From NCBI RefSeq assembly GCF_004664715.2, contig NC_051063.1, forward strand, positions 74,106,518 to 74,170,517: a DNA stretch of 64,000 nucleotides. Direction: 5' to 3'. The translations under genes were made by a program, and so were the position numbers. This document shows, one piece after another, positions 25,980 through 37,269 of the stretch (positions within the stretch are counted from its first letter, which is position 1; each line of letters starts with the position of its first letter). Below the pieces are notes generated by a model. It was not told where the DNA came from, did not search any database, and saw only the letters and a program-made list of their open reading frames with translations. This DNA is from Peromyscus leucopus. Lineage: Eukaryota; Chordata; Mammalia; Rodentia; Cricetidae.

Positions 25980-27446
25980 TTTAACTTTTTTTTATTGATT
26001 CTTTGGGAATTTCACATCATGCACCCCAATTCCACTCATTTCCCAGTTCCCCCCATATCTGCCCTTCACCCTTGTAGTGTCCTCCCCCAAAAGAAAACTT
26101 TAAAAAAAAATCAAATCAAGCCAAACAAATGAGCAATAACAACAACAAAAGAAAAGAAAAGATACTTTTCCCTCCTCCGTCTTTCCCACCTCTCCAACAC
26201 CTCTTCATTTGTCTTAGTGGCATCGGTAGCTTTGATGTGCCACACAGTATTCCCTTTTGTCTAATCAGCTTTACTTGCACATACATTGCTGGTTCATTGC
26301 TGGTACACCATCATCACTGAACCCTCATTGAAGCTCCTCTTGGCCACGCCCTGAGTCATATAGATCCTTGCACACTCCAGCAGGTCATAGATGTGGTAGA
26401 TGTTAGGATGGGCCAACCCAAGGCCCTGGAGGTGGGCCTGGATGGTAGCTGAGTTGATCAGTCCTGGCCACTGGGCTGTCCCCCTCAGGCAAGGGGCAGA
26501 ACCAGCTCTCCTATGCCCATGCCATCAAGACCAGTTCTCCCATGCCCATGATGAGGGGTGGGGCTATCTCTCCCAAGTTCAAGAAGTGGGGGGAGCTCTC
26601 TTGCTGCAGTGTCCGGTGAGAGGCAGGGCCAGCTTTCTGAGGGCAAGCGAAGGGTGGGGCTGGCACAGCATGGCCCTCTAATTTCATCCCACATGGTTCC
26701 TCTGGCCCCCTAGGGTAACACAGGCCACAGACATCAACACAGACCCAGACACAGGTGGCAGCCCAGACCTCAGGCATCTGCATGGCCTTCAGTGGTAACA
26801 GGAGCAACAGATACCAACACTGACCCTGGCTGCTGTAGGGCCACAGACCCAGACATGGCCAGCAGCAGCAGCTAGAGCCCCAACAACACCATGGCCCTGT
26901 GTGGTAGCACAGGCCACTCAGACCTGTATGGCCCCAGCTGCAGCATGGCTCTCAGACTTCAACAAGGCTACAGGTTGTGACGCAGACCCCTGAGCTTCCA
27001 TGTGGCCTTTGGTGGCAGCCTGGGCCATGAAGGTTAACACAGATTCCAGCTGCAGTAGAACTATGGACCCAGACATGGCCTTTGGCAGCAGACCAAGCCT
27101 GGGGACCATGGCCCCAGGTGGCAGCCCAGGCCACTCAGATCAGTATGGCACAGCTATAGCATGGCTCTTGGACACCACATGAATTCAGGTGGTAGGCCAA
27201 ACCCCGGACATCACCACAACCTTTGGTGGTAACGGGAGCCAAGGACATCAACTCAGACCCTGGCTACATAGTATTTCTCCACCACACATTTGTTCATCAT
27301 AATGACACCCATCTGCCTGAGCCGAAAGGCATCAGGTGAGCCCGAGTATGTCTTCTCACCAGCCCAGGCCTTGAGAACCCAGACTGGGCTGTGGGGTGGC
27401 GAGCACCTGCCTGAGCCTAAAGGCATCATATGGGTCTTGCCTTTCT
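25980..27446 (-). mobile_element. L1 3' UTR, antisense, with GC-rich tandem repeats
   Basis: After a T run it has gattctttgggaatttcaca and catgcaccccaattccactc, which I recognise as the end of an Lx-like rodent L1. The rest is GC-rich. Phrases such as gacccagacatggcc and catggcctttggtggcag recur with a spacing near 218 bp (about 26700-27270, roughly three units). Open frames on both strands come from this composition, not from a gene. The right edge is approximate and no duplication was found. Confidence 0.75.
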
Positions 27447-27699
27447 TTTTAATAACCCTTCAGACACTTAATTTAAGATTATTAAAAATTTTAAGGATTC
27501 CAAAGTATATTTTGTTAGTATGAAATAGTTGTTAGGAGTCATTTAAATGCTTTTAAAATGCAGGTACCTTGCAAAATCAAATATTTAATTCAACTGATGA
27601 TTACTGAGGTGTGGTGAGTGAAGACCCTGGTGTTGATGACTTGAATATAAGCATTTCTTCAGCATACTTTTGGAGAAGAGAAACAGTCAAAAAGTATCT

Positions 27700-27995
27700 G
27701 GCAAGGTCAAATATGTTGAGTTCTGGAAAGGACAGAGATAGGGAAAGAGAGGGAGAGGAAGGAAGAACAAACATACCTAGGACATGGCTTCCTTCCTGTA
27801 ACTAGGTCTTACTTCTGAAAGCATATACCATCTCCTAGTAATGCCATCAAGTTTTGAATGCACCAGTGGGTTCATCCATTGATTAGGAGAGTCCTCAAAG
27901 TCCCATCACTCTCAATAATTGCAATCTACTAGCTTGGGACCAAACTTGGAACTCATGAGCCTTTGTGGGGTACACTTCACATCCAAACCATGGCA
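27700..27995. mobile_element. Possible old mammalian interspersed repeat
   Basis: cttcctgtaactaggtctta, ataccatctcctagtaatgc and cacatccaaaccatggc resemble a mammal-wide repeat from before the rodent radiation. The family is not resolved. Confidence 0.45.
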
Positions 27996-28371
27996 GAAAT
28001 TTAGTACTCTGAGAACACAGATAGAGTAGAAAGAAGTTGTGTGTGTTTGAATTTGCCCCTGCCAATTACGAAACTTTGAGAGCTACAGGAAAGGTGAAAG
28101 AACAGTAGTACACTGAACACATGTTTTGTGTGTTTTACGAAAGTGAGTTTGAGAGATTGTGTTTTACTCCACGTACTTGAGCATGGATCACATAAGCATA
28201 CTTTTCTGTTAACCAAAGCACTGTTACCGCTTTGAAGAAATGTAATATGCTTAGAGTAATGCAGACAGGGCTGATATCCCACAGTCAGACTTCCCAATCA
28301 TCATGGTGTCTTTTATTTTTCTTCAATCCTGGATCCAGTCAAAATTTGCAAATTTATTTTCATTTTATGCA

Positions 28372-28457
28372 CCCCTCCCCAAGTGCTGGGGATTAAACCT
28401 AGAGCTGTGTATATTTTAGGCAACTGCTCTACCTCTGAGCTACACTCCCAAATCCCT
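28372..28457 (-). mobile_element. ID-like SINE, antisense, decayed
   Basis: tgctggggattaaacctaga, followed by caactgctctacctctgagc, matches the reverse complement of an ID/tRNA-derived element. Confidence 0.65.
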
Positions 28458-28608
28458 TGCCCATGTTTTATAAATTTTTTTTAGAATGGTGCTTTATATG
28501 GAATTGTAACTTTGCTTTTATGTTTCACAGCATTGACATTTTTGAAGTCTGTGTCCTGTGCTTGAATTAGTCTCACTTATTCTGGTTAATCTTACTCTAG
28601 TAGTAGAT

Positions 28609-29002
28609 TGCTGTGGGATGTCTTCCTTTACTCTGTGAATATGTGTTGCTCTGATTGGGTGATAAATAAAGCTGCATTGGCCTATGGCAAGGCAGGATGG
28701 AGCCAGGCAGGAAAATCCAAGAGAGATAGTGAGAGGAGAAAGGAGAGCAGGGGAGACGCCATCCTGCTGTCCAGGGAGCAGCACATAATGGCACACAGGT
28801 AAAGCCACAGAATGTGTGGCAACATATAGATGAATAGAAATGGGCTGAGTTTAGTTATAAGAGCTAGCTGGCAAGAAGCTTGAGCCATAGGCCATGGCCA
28901 CACAGTTCGTGATTAATATAAGCCTCTGTATGTTTATTTGGGTCTGAGCTGCTGCGGGACCTTGGGACTGGGTGAGACCGGAGAAACCTTCCAGCTTCAG
29001 CA
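28609..29002 (+). mobile_element. LTR, mys-like, sense orientation
   Basis: It starts tgctgtgggatg, has gattgggtgataaataaag, and ends near cttcagca; the same family as 12513-12900 but reversed. It is the only copy in the window in the same direction as ATE1. The flanking hexamers gtagat and ggtaac do not match, so the insertion is old or rearranged. Confidence 0.78.
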
Positions 29003-29081
29003 GGTAACAGCATTTTCATGTAATTATAGACAAAATTTTCTATCAAAAAATGCTTCAGCTTTTTGTGTGTGTTGTATATTT

Positions 29082-29195
29082 GTGTGTTCATGTGCAGGTG
29101 TGTGTGTGTGTGTGTGTGTGTCTGTGTGTAGCTGGGAATTGGACCAGGGCCTAATGTGTTCTGGCAAGTATTTAACACTGAACTATATTTCTAGT
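29082..29195 (-). mobile_element. (GT)n plus ID-like fragment
   Basis: A GT run is followed by gctgggaattggaccagggc and actgaactatatttctagtc, a decayed antisense ID-like head. Confidence 0.5.
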
Positions 29196-32100
29196 CCAAT
29201 AAACTTACTGAGGTTAACCACCTTTGGCAATATTTTACTCAAGTGATGCTTTATCAGACGCAGGACCTCACCTCAGGAGTCCTTTCCTGTCCGTTTATTC
29301 CAGGGTCATTGATGTTTAATTAGATCACTTGGTTAAAGTGGTACCTCCCAGATTTTCCACTGGAATGTTGCCTTTTCCCCAAGGCAGTTATACATTTGTG
29401 GGCTCATACTTTGAGACTAAATATCTTATTCTTTACTGTCGGGGTGTACCATGGTGCACCCTGTAGCATGGGTCGGTTGAAGAAAGAAGGCACTCCCAAG
29501 ATGAATTTTTAGGCCTATATGGTAGCAGGAAGATCCAGACTCTTTTGATAGATTTGAACCCCAAACAGCTGTACCAAGCCATGTTTGTTGAAAGTTACAC
29601 AAAGTATTTCCTCATACCAAGGTCCCTAATCTTAATTTACATGTCTTACTGAAGGAGAGGATCACATGCTTCCATGACTCTAGTCCTTTATTATGTATCA
29701 TGTGTAAGACACAATAAAATACAAGAGCCTTAGGTGTGCCTGATGTCTTGTGACCAAAGTCAGGGATGGCTAAAAAGCCCCTTCAGTTAAATAAACACTG
29801 TTTTCCACAGGGATTCTTCAAGGTCATTGTACTTCTAAAAAACAGCTGTTCATTCTTATATCTACCCCATACAGTGATTCTGCTAAATTCCTACAACACT
29901 TTACAACCTTTTACCCAGGGGTAAAATCCTTTTCAATTTCTGAACACTAGTCTATAATCTCCATAATTTGTGAACATTTAATATGCATTTCTGCATTCTT
30001 AATCAAATGCCATTGAAGTTCTAATATACATTCTCACAGAATTTAAGCATTTAAATTTTCTATTTTACCAGAGGTATACAGAGTAAAGATGTATTTCCCG
30101 AAGACAGAGAGCTCAAACCTTAATTTCATGCCTTATTGTATGTATAACCATTCTGAGTCTCTATCTGTAAATGAAGACAATACCTACCCCTCTATAGAGG
30201 GTCCTCAAGAGAATTAATGTGATAGCATGTGGATAGCAGGCTGTATAGTGACGGGTTCATAGTAGCTAGTGCTAGTGGATACTAGCTTTTTATTTTTACT
30301 AATATAAAAGTATTTAATTATATATGCTCACCAAAAATTTGTATCTGTTATAGAAAAAAATTAAACACTTTTTTATTTAGTGACTTCGTATTCCATACTT
30401 ATACTCCATTGACTCATTCTATATTTTAGATTTTTGTTTTTATTTGTCTTCTCTTAAGGCTAGATCTTTAGTAGAAGTGCTTTGGTAAACTTGATTCTGT
30501 CTTGTGTGCTTCATTGTAGCTGTGGTGTAAGTGCTTCCTGCTGTTTCTGCAGAAAGAAGCCACTCCAGTGATCATAGATCATTCTGTTCTCCAAGATTAA
30601 GTAGCTGGATGCAAGCGTAGCTTATTTGGTGATAGATCTTTAGATCCATAGCTCACAAACACACAGTCAGATCTGAGGATTGTTAAGATGCTTTTAATAA
30701 ATAGTCTCTGAAGATAAAAAGAAGTCAGCAAGCATGGAAGCTATCATAAACTACTAGGGCTATGTTGGAAACACTCACAAGACAGCTTAAATTGGCTCCC
30801 ACTGGCCAGAATGTGTACAGATTGAGTATCAAAAAGGGGTAACTGCAGTGGATTCCAACACATTGAGCATCTTTAGAGCTGTGAGTTCATGATGATACAA
30901 AAGTGTTGCTGGAGTGTGCTTGGTACCAATTTGAGTTACTTAGATACTGCATCACCAAAACCAGTAGATTAAGAGGTTATAGGTCTTTGACCTGTATATC
31001 AGCAGCTTCCAAACACATTTAACATCCCAAACTTCTAAATTCAAAACTGTAACCATCTTTCTGAAAAATAGCATGGTTTCAGGCTCTGTGTAATAGTAAC
31101 TTGTCAGAATTACACTTTCTCACATCTGGAAGTTGTAGATTTCAGATTCAATTGTATCTATGCTTGCCCCACAAATTTCTGATGTGATAAATGATAATTA
31201 TGCTGTTTTGATTTCTGCAAACTCTTATTGGATGGAAAGGTGATGATTGGTTCTTTAAGTTTTAGGAAAATGTACTTTGGTGTGTGAAGTCCAAGGTAGA
31301 TATCATAGACAGGGTAGTCATTGAAATTTTACCTTTATATGCATATATTTAAGAACTAAGCCCTAAATGATACTTAGAAACCACATATACAAATATTTAA
31401 AATAGAATTTAAGGACTTTTTTGTGTTTAATGTGTGTATGGTTTTGTAATGGTTTTATATAATAAATATAATTCTAACGTTTATGGAGACAGAGAGTCTC
31501 TGCTCTTAAGAGTTTCAAACACTGAATTCTACCTGTGCTGTCAGGGTTGCTAATTGAGTTTAGATGTATGGGTCCTAAGCTGTATAATTATATACAGTGT
31601 TTACTGAAGTTTACTAAAATCTAAGACTCCTGAAGTTTGTATCACAGTTTATGCTTTCACATTTATATAACTAAAATTCAGTGAAAACTACTTGATTTGC
31701 TCATCTTACAAATAAAAGCGACTATGGAATTAATAATTAATTGATCATTAGAAAGGAAGGCCATCATCTATGAGGTATCTTTTGAATATGCTAAATACAG
31801 ATAATGAAATATGAAAGTTGTTGCTGTCCCAAGCTCACAGAATGCTAGTGTCATCCAAAGGGATAGGATGTCAGTTCTGCCAGGCCCCCCTGTGCTGCAC
31901 AGTTGAGGGAAAGAAGGTTATCCGAAAACCAGAATTACTGAAGTCATTCGGGGCGAATTTTCCATCAGGCGGGGAGAAAAAGAATGATTAGCAAAGATCA
32001 CGCCCCTGGGATGAATACAAGCTAAGACAGCCCGCTTCTCATTTTCCTCAGTTGTGCAGTAAATAGGCCTTTAAGGTTTGGGGCACTGGGGGAAAATAAC

Positions 32101-33183
32101 AGTTACACTCAGAGATAGTTTACTGACTTTATTAAAGCTATATATTTGTTGGGAACTCAAAAAAAGTTTTGCTTGACTTGAGACTTAAAGATTTTTAAAA
32201 AAATGTGGAAAAGTAAAGCCAGGAATCTGTTCCTACAGAACCATTTTGGAAGTGTCACTAGCCAGTCCTAAGCACAAGGTGAGGGCCATGCTGACACGGT
32301 GTAGGTGTTTTATTTCTGTTGATGTTTTCTGGAGAATCTAGGCAGGAAAAGAATATCCTGACTACCTTTCAAATCTTGGTTTCACTAATAATTAGCCTTT
32401 TCTGGCTCACTTAATTTTTTTCTTCCCACCTTTTCTTCTTTTTCAAAATACTAAAATGAAACAGAATACTACTAACTAGAAAGATTAAGGCCCATCTATT
32501 TTTAAGATTCTCTTCAAGAAATATAATTGAACACAATTCATCTTAATTTAATAAGAATTTCAGTAAGTATTTATTGAAAACTTGATCCATAAAAGCCTTT
32601 TTAGGCACAAGAAATGAAAAAACTGATATATTTAGGAAATAATACATTGGGGTTTGGGGAAAAAAAGGATGATGTTGTAGGCAAAACAGCATATAGACAG
32701 AACCTCAACAGACTGTTGAGTTGTACTGTGTACTTTGTAGAAATTTAGATGATATTCCCAGAACAGTGGCCCCTACCTTCTGTGTCTGATTTAGGCTTCC
32801 CTCTTGTTCTGCTTTGGTTTTTCTGGGTAGCATTTGTCATACTTCAATTACAAAGTATAAGTTTATGTTTCTATGTAGTGATTACCATAAATTTTGTCTT
32901 CCCCTTGATCACAAGGCCACTGAGATCCCAAACTGGCAGAGTTCACCAGGGCATGCCCAAAACATTAGGGTGAAGTCTAGTAACTGGTCGGGATTTAACC
33001 ATGGATCCATTAAGTGAGAGAATGACAAGGCAGAGCACTGTTCAGCCTGGGGTTTGGGCAGTTGGTATTTGTAGAGTACTGTCTGCGGAAGCAAACATCT
33101 GCCATCTTGAGGAGTTCAATTGTGCCTGTTCACAAAAGATAATCTCACCTCGGCTTGTTGAGTGTTTACATCCCTTCATTGAA

Positions 33184-33208
33184 GGGCGGCAGGGGGCGGG
33201 GGTCGGGA
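33184..33208 (+). repeat. G-rich tract, G-quadruplex-type
   Basis: Runs of 3, 5, 5 and 3 G with loops of up to five bases. Confidence 0.7.
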
Positions 33209-33468
33209 GAACCTAATCTGAGTGTCCTTCCAACTATTGTGCACAACTAGGCTCTCCTTGCATGTGGCTTCAAGGAGAGTGTGTTGGGTTTTAATGTCAA
33301 ATTTGACACAAGCTAGAATCATATAAAAGGAATGACCCTCAATTGAGGAAGTGTTTCCATAAGATCTGGCTGTAGGGTGTTTTCTTTGTTTTTTATTTGT
33401 TTGTTTTAAAATAAATTTGTTAATTTATACCTTGCCACAGTTTCCCCTCCCTCCTCTCCTCCAAGTCA

Positions 33469-33469
<1 letters not shown>

Positions 33470-33515
<46 letters not shown>
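33470..33515 (+). repeat. (CA)n microsatellite inside the L1 3' UTR
   Basis: About 23 CA units. Confidence 0.97.
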
Positions 33516-33516
<1 letters not shown>

Positions 33517-34114
33517 CCCCTCTGTTCCCATCCCCAATGCACTCCTCCTCCATTCCTGTTTAGGAAAGGGCAGGTCTCCCATGGATATCAACCAAACATG
33601 GCATATCAAGTTGCAGTAAGACTAAGCACCTCCCCATGTGTTAAGACTGGGCAAGGCAGCCCAGTATGAGGAGTAGGGTCCCAAAAGCCCGTAAAAAGTT
33701 GAGCCCTGTTCCTGCTGTTGGGATTCTCACAAAAGAACCAAGCTACACAACTGTGACATACACAGAGGGCCTAGGTTAGTCCCATGCAGGCTCCCTGGTT
33801 GTCAGTTCAGTCTCTGTGAGCCTCAATGAGCCTAGGTTAGTTGATTCTGTGAGTTTTCTTGTGATGTCCTTGAACATTCTGGCTCCTACAATCCTTTCTT
33901 ACCCCCACTCCTCTTATGATTCCCCAAATTCCACCTAATGTTTGGCTGTGGGTCTGTATCTGTTTTCATCAGTTGCTGGATGACACCACTCTGATGACAA
34001 CTGGGATAGGCACCAATCTGGTCACAGGAGATGGCCAGTTCAGGCTACATATCCGCTGTTGCTAGGAATCTTAGCTGGGGTCATCCTTATAAATTCCTGG
34101 CAGATTCCCTTGTG

Positions 34115-34496
34115 TGTAGTCAGACGTTTCTCTCCCACCCGCCTGTTCCCAAATACTTGGCAGGTATTTCCAAATAATTGACTGGGAGGCTTAATGTTAC
34201 TTATAAGTGCTCGGCTAATAGCTCAGGCTTATTTCTAACTAGCTCTTACATTTTAAGTTAGCCTATATTCCTTATTTACGCTCTACCATGTGGCGGTACC
34301 TTTATTAGCATGGCACATTTATCTCTTGCCCCTCTGAGTCTGGCTAGTGACTCCTCACTCTGCCCTTCTCTTTCCTATCATCCTTAGTTTGGTCTCTCTG
34401 CCTATACTTCCTGCCTGGCTACTGGCCAATCAACATTTTATTAAACCAATTTGCGTGACAAATCTTTACAGTGTACAAGAAGATTATTCCACAGCA
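34115..34496 (-). mobile_element. Solo LTR, mys-like, nested in the L1
   Basis: A 382-bp unit bounded by TG...CA with tactggccaatcaacatttt. The flanking hexamers cttgtg (34109-34114) and tttgtg (34497-34502) differ once. Removing it restores L1 3' UTR colinear with the copy at about 20010-20070, so it entered after the L1. Confidence 0.85.
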
Positions 34497-34710
34497 TTTG
34501 TGCCAGGTTTTTACCTGACCCTGAAATGCTCCCTGCTTTCAGTAGTCTTTTTCAATATTTTCCCCCTTGCCCACCCCCCAACCTAGTTGGGTGTTTTTTA
34601 GATTAGTGATCAATGAGGAGAGCCTAGCCTATGGTACATGGTGCTATCTCTGGGCTGGTGGTTCTACATTCTTTATGAAAGCAGGTTGAGCAAGCCATGA
34701 TGATTAACTA

Positions 34711-36926
34711 AGAATGTCTTACCTAGTCTTGGCAAAATTTGGCAGTCATCTTGTTTTGTGTCCTGCTCATCCAGTTTGGACAGCATGCTGTCAGCAATCA
34801 AGACAAGGACAGTTTCTTGCTCAGTGGTTAACTTTGCCATAATGAAAACCAACTCCATATGGAGGTTCTTTGATGCCCAATATCCTTTTTTGAAGTAAAT
34901 TGGTGCTGCCAGGAGGGGATATCTCACTGTCACGAAAAGCCTTATGTTATTAAAACATCTTAAATGCCGTATTCTGTAGATCTCTGAAATGTTTGAAGAC
35001 CATTTATCCAAAATATATCTCTGACCTTGAAAACATACCTAACATGCTCATGAATTTGATTGTTATAGATGACTAACTACTAACCTTCATTTTTTAAATT
35101 ATCCTAAACAATTTGTAATAATAGCTTTCAAGGACTAAAACTTTATATTACATTTTTTAAATGAGCTACATAGGCACAATATCTTAAACAAGAATAGAAA
35201 CATATATGTAGTATAACAAAAATAACCTTAAATTTGTATCAATATACAAAAATCCATACCACTGTAAAACATTTGAGATTAATAGTTGCGTTTTAGTTTA
35301 AAAGTAGATTCAATAATCTACCCTTTTATCCTATCATTCCTATACCCCCCTTTTTTATGTTTTTAGAAAAAGATCCCCAAATATAACCTCCTTTGTTTAG
35401 TTTTCCTCCCTGACCATGACCAATAACAACTTGCAACCAACCCCCTAAACAATGACAAAGCATCCATAACCCACAAAACAACCAAAAACCATCCACCACC
35501 CCATATGTGGGCATCGTGTTCTCTAGACTGCTTCCTGTTTTCTGTGGGTGATGGCGTCTTTTGGGGACCCTGAGAAAATTGGGATAATGTTCAAGTCCTG
35601 GGAGAGCTAGCTATGTCATTTGTTGTCCAATCTCTGTGTAATGGAAAAATAGAAGGCTTGTCTGAAGTCCTGGCTGGAGTAGTCTGTGAGGCTGGACCAT
35701 CTCAGCTAGCCATTTTAAAGTTGTTCTGGATACCCATTGTTGAAGAAACTGCAGTAGAAGCATTCTGAGAGGCTGGATCACTTGGGCTACTCGTCTTCAT
35801 TGATGTCTGGTCTTTTTTTTGTTGTTGTTCTGAAAACACACAAACTTTTAAAGGTAACTTACATATCTGCAGTCACATAAGTATGGAATGTGTGGTGTGC
35901 ACAAATCAGCTAAAGATGATTTTCTGCTCTGTGTTTGAGCAGTTTAAAAGGCACCTTTCAACTTTATAAGTTTGTTTGCACTATATAATCAAACTAATGT
36001 AAATCTCCATCTGTGCCCTATGAAATGATGGCATGTAATAATAAGTCATGAGGACTCTGTAGCTAGTAAGATTATCATGTCTCATCCAGTCTCAGAGCTG
36101 TTTCCATAGTAGAGGAATCAGCATATATGTCACTTGTCTTGTAGTTTTTCTTGGTTTCTCCCTTCATGTCTGTAGCCAATATTTTCAGGAGATCTCTTTC
36201 AGTCAAATCTGACCTTTATTAATTTTGAAGGAATCTATAGCTTTTTGTTTTCAGTGGAAACAAAATCATAACCTGTCTCACAAGGCAACACATTTTCTGA
36301 CCTACATTCTAAAGTTAAGACATCCATAAAATATATAGGTTGGTTTAATTCAGTAGTTTTTTCCACAATCCACTCTCTCAGCAGCATTTGTCATTTGCTC
36401 ATTAGCATTCAAAAAATTCAAAGTCAAAAATGCATCCAGACACCCTTTGTGTTTCCCATCCTTATGTGACTTATTCTTTTTATATGACTTTACTCTTTCT
36501 TTAACATTTTATTATTTTTAAACTATTTTTTGCTATGACTGTCTATACCCATTTTTCTTTTTCTTTTTTTGAGCACAGTTTCAAGCATACTGTACCTGCT
36601 CAGAGGTTTTCTCTGTCTGGACTTGGCTCTCCGTATGTTTGCAGCATTAGTCTGAGCGCATGAGCCAGACCTTAAACTGCTAGGTTATCCTTGCCAAGTG
36701 GCTAGTTTATCACATGGCACTGGCGGCTGTCTCCACCCCTTCCAGTCAGCAGGCAGCATTGGGAACCGTGCCTAATCATCCTAGCTCTGGGAAACTGGTG
36801 TTTGTGTTGCTGCTGATGCAGGCAGGTGTTTGTGCCCAGGGCTGTATGAAGCCAGACAACACTGAGAACTTTTTTCAGCTTTTTCAGGCCCTATGTGGAT
36901 TTATGTTCCGCACATTGGGCACCAGT
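34711..36926 (-). mobile_element. Probable ERV interior/leader, degenerate
   Basis: This AT-rich stretch ends, next to the LTR at 36927, with ccgcacattgggcacca at 36908-36924, the reverse complement of a lysine-tRNA-type primer-binding site (about 15 of 18 bases) two bases from the LTR edge. That marks at least the right end as the 5' leader of an antisense class II ERV. About 35320-35505 is strikingly G-poor on this strand. I found no credible gag, pol or env frame and no matching 3' LTR, so how far left the element extends is a guess. Confidence 0.5.
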
Positions 36927-37269
36927 TGTAACAAGCTTTCTTGTCAGACTTTCTTGAACCGCTGCCCCCCAAAATGACACAGAGACATATTATTAATTAT
37001 GAAAGCTTGGTCTTTAGCTTAGGCTTGTTCCCAACTAGCTCTTAAAACTTTAATTAATCTGTTTCTTTTGATCTGTGTTCTGTCACATGGCTTTTTACGT
37101 CTCCTTCATTCTGTATGTCTGATTCCTCAGTGTCTCACTTGTGTCTCCCATGTGCCTAGATTCTTCTCCAGTTCTTCTCTTTCTCCAGAAGTCCCGCCTA
37201 TTCTCTCCTGCCTAGCTATTGGCCATTTAGCTCTTTATTAAACCAATCACAGCAATACATCATCACACA
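36927..37269 (-). mobile_element. 5' LTR of a partial mys-like ERV
   Basis: A 343-bp LTR, related to but distinct from the other copies (it shares gcctagctattggccattta and accaatcacagcaatacatc). In its own sense it ends ttaca followed by a primer-binding site, so it is a 5' LTR and not a solo one. No clear duplication was seen at 37270. Confidence 0.75.

Larger units (their letters stand above)
33384..34588 (-). mobile_element. L1 3' UTR fragment, antisense, itself split by an LTR
   Basis: T-rich start, a (CA)n run at 33470-33515, then rodent L1 3' UTR (for example gagatggccagttcaggcta, shared with the L1 at 19078). It resumes after the LTR with ccaggtttttacctgaccct. A likely duplication gggtgtttt occurs at 33375-33383 and 34589-34597. 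Confidence 0.8.
33280..34710. mobile_element. Old rodent repeat interrupted by an L1
   Basis: The left part (aatgtcaaatttgacacaag to gatctggctgtagggtgttt) and the right part (agtgatcaatgaggagagcc to gttgagcaagccatg) are halves of a dispersed rodent repeat that I recognise but cannot name. The L1 at 33384-34588 lies between them. Confidence 0.6.

Noticed and set aside
26400..27182. GC-rich open frames on both strands, resembling a small gene or CpG island
   Set aside because: The stretch is an L1 3' UTR with tandem repeats following a poly-T start; CpG is scarce and no domain is visible.
34115..37269. A complete two-LTR provirus formed by the LTRs at 34115 and 36927
   Set aside because: The LTR at 34115 has its own flanking hexamers and L1 sequence on both sides, so it is an independent solo insertion.
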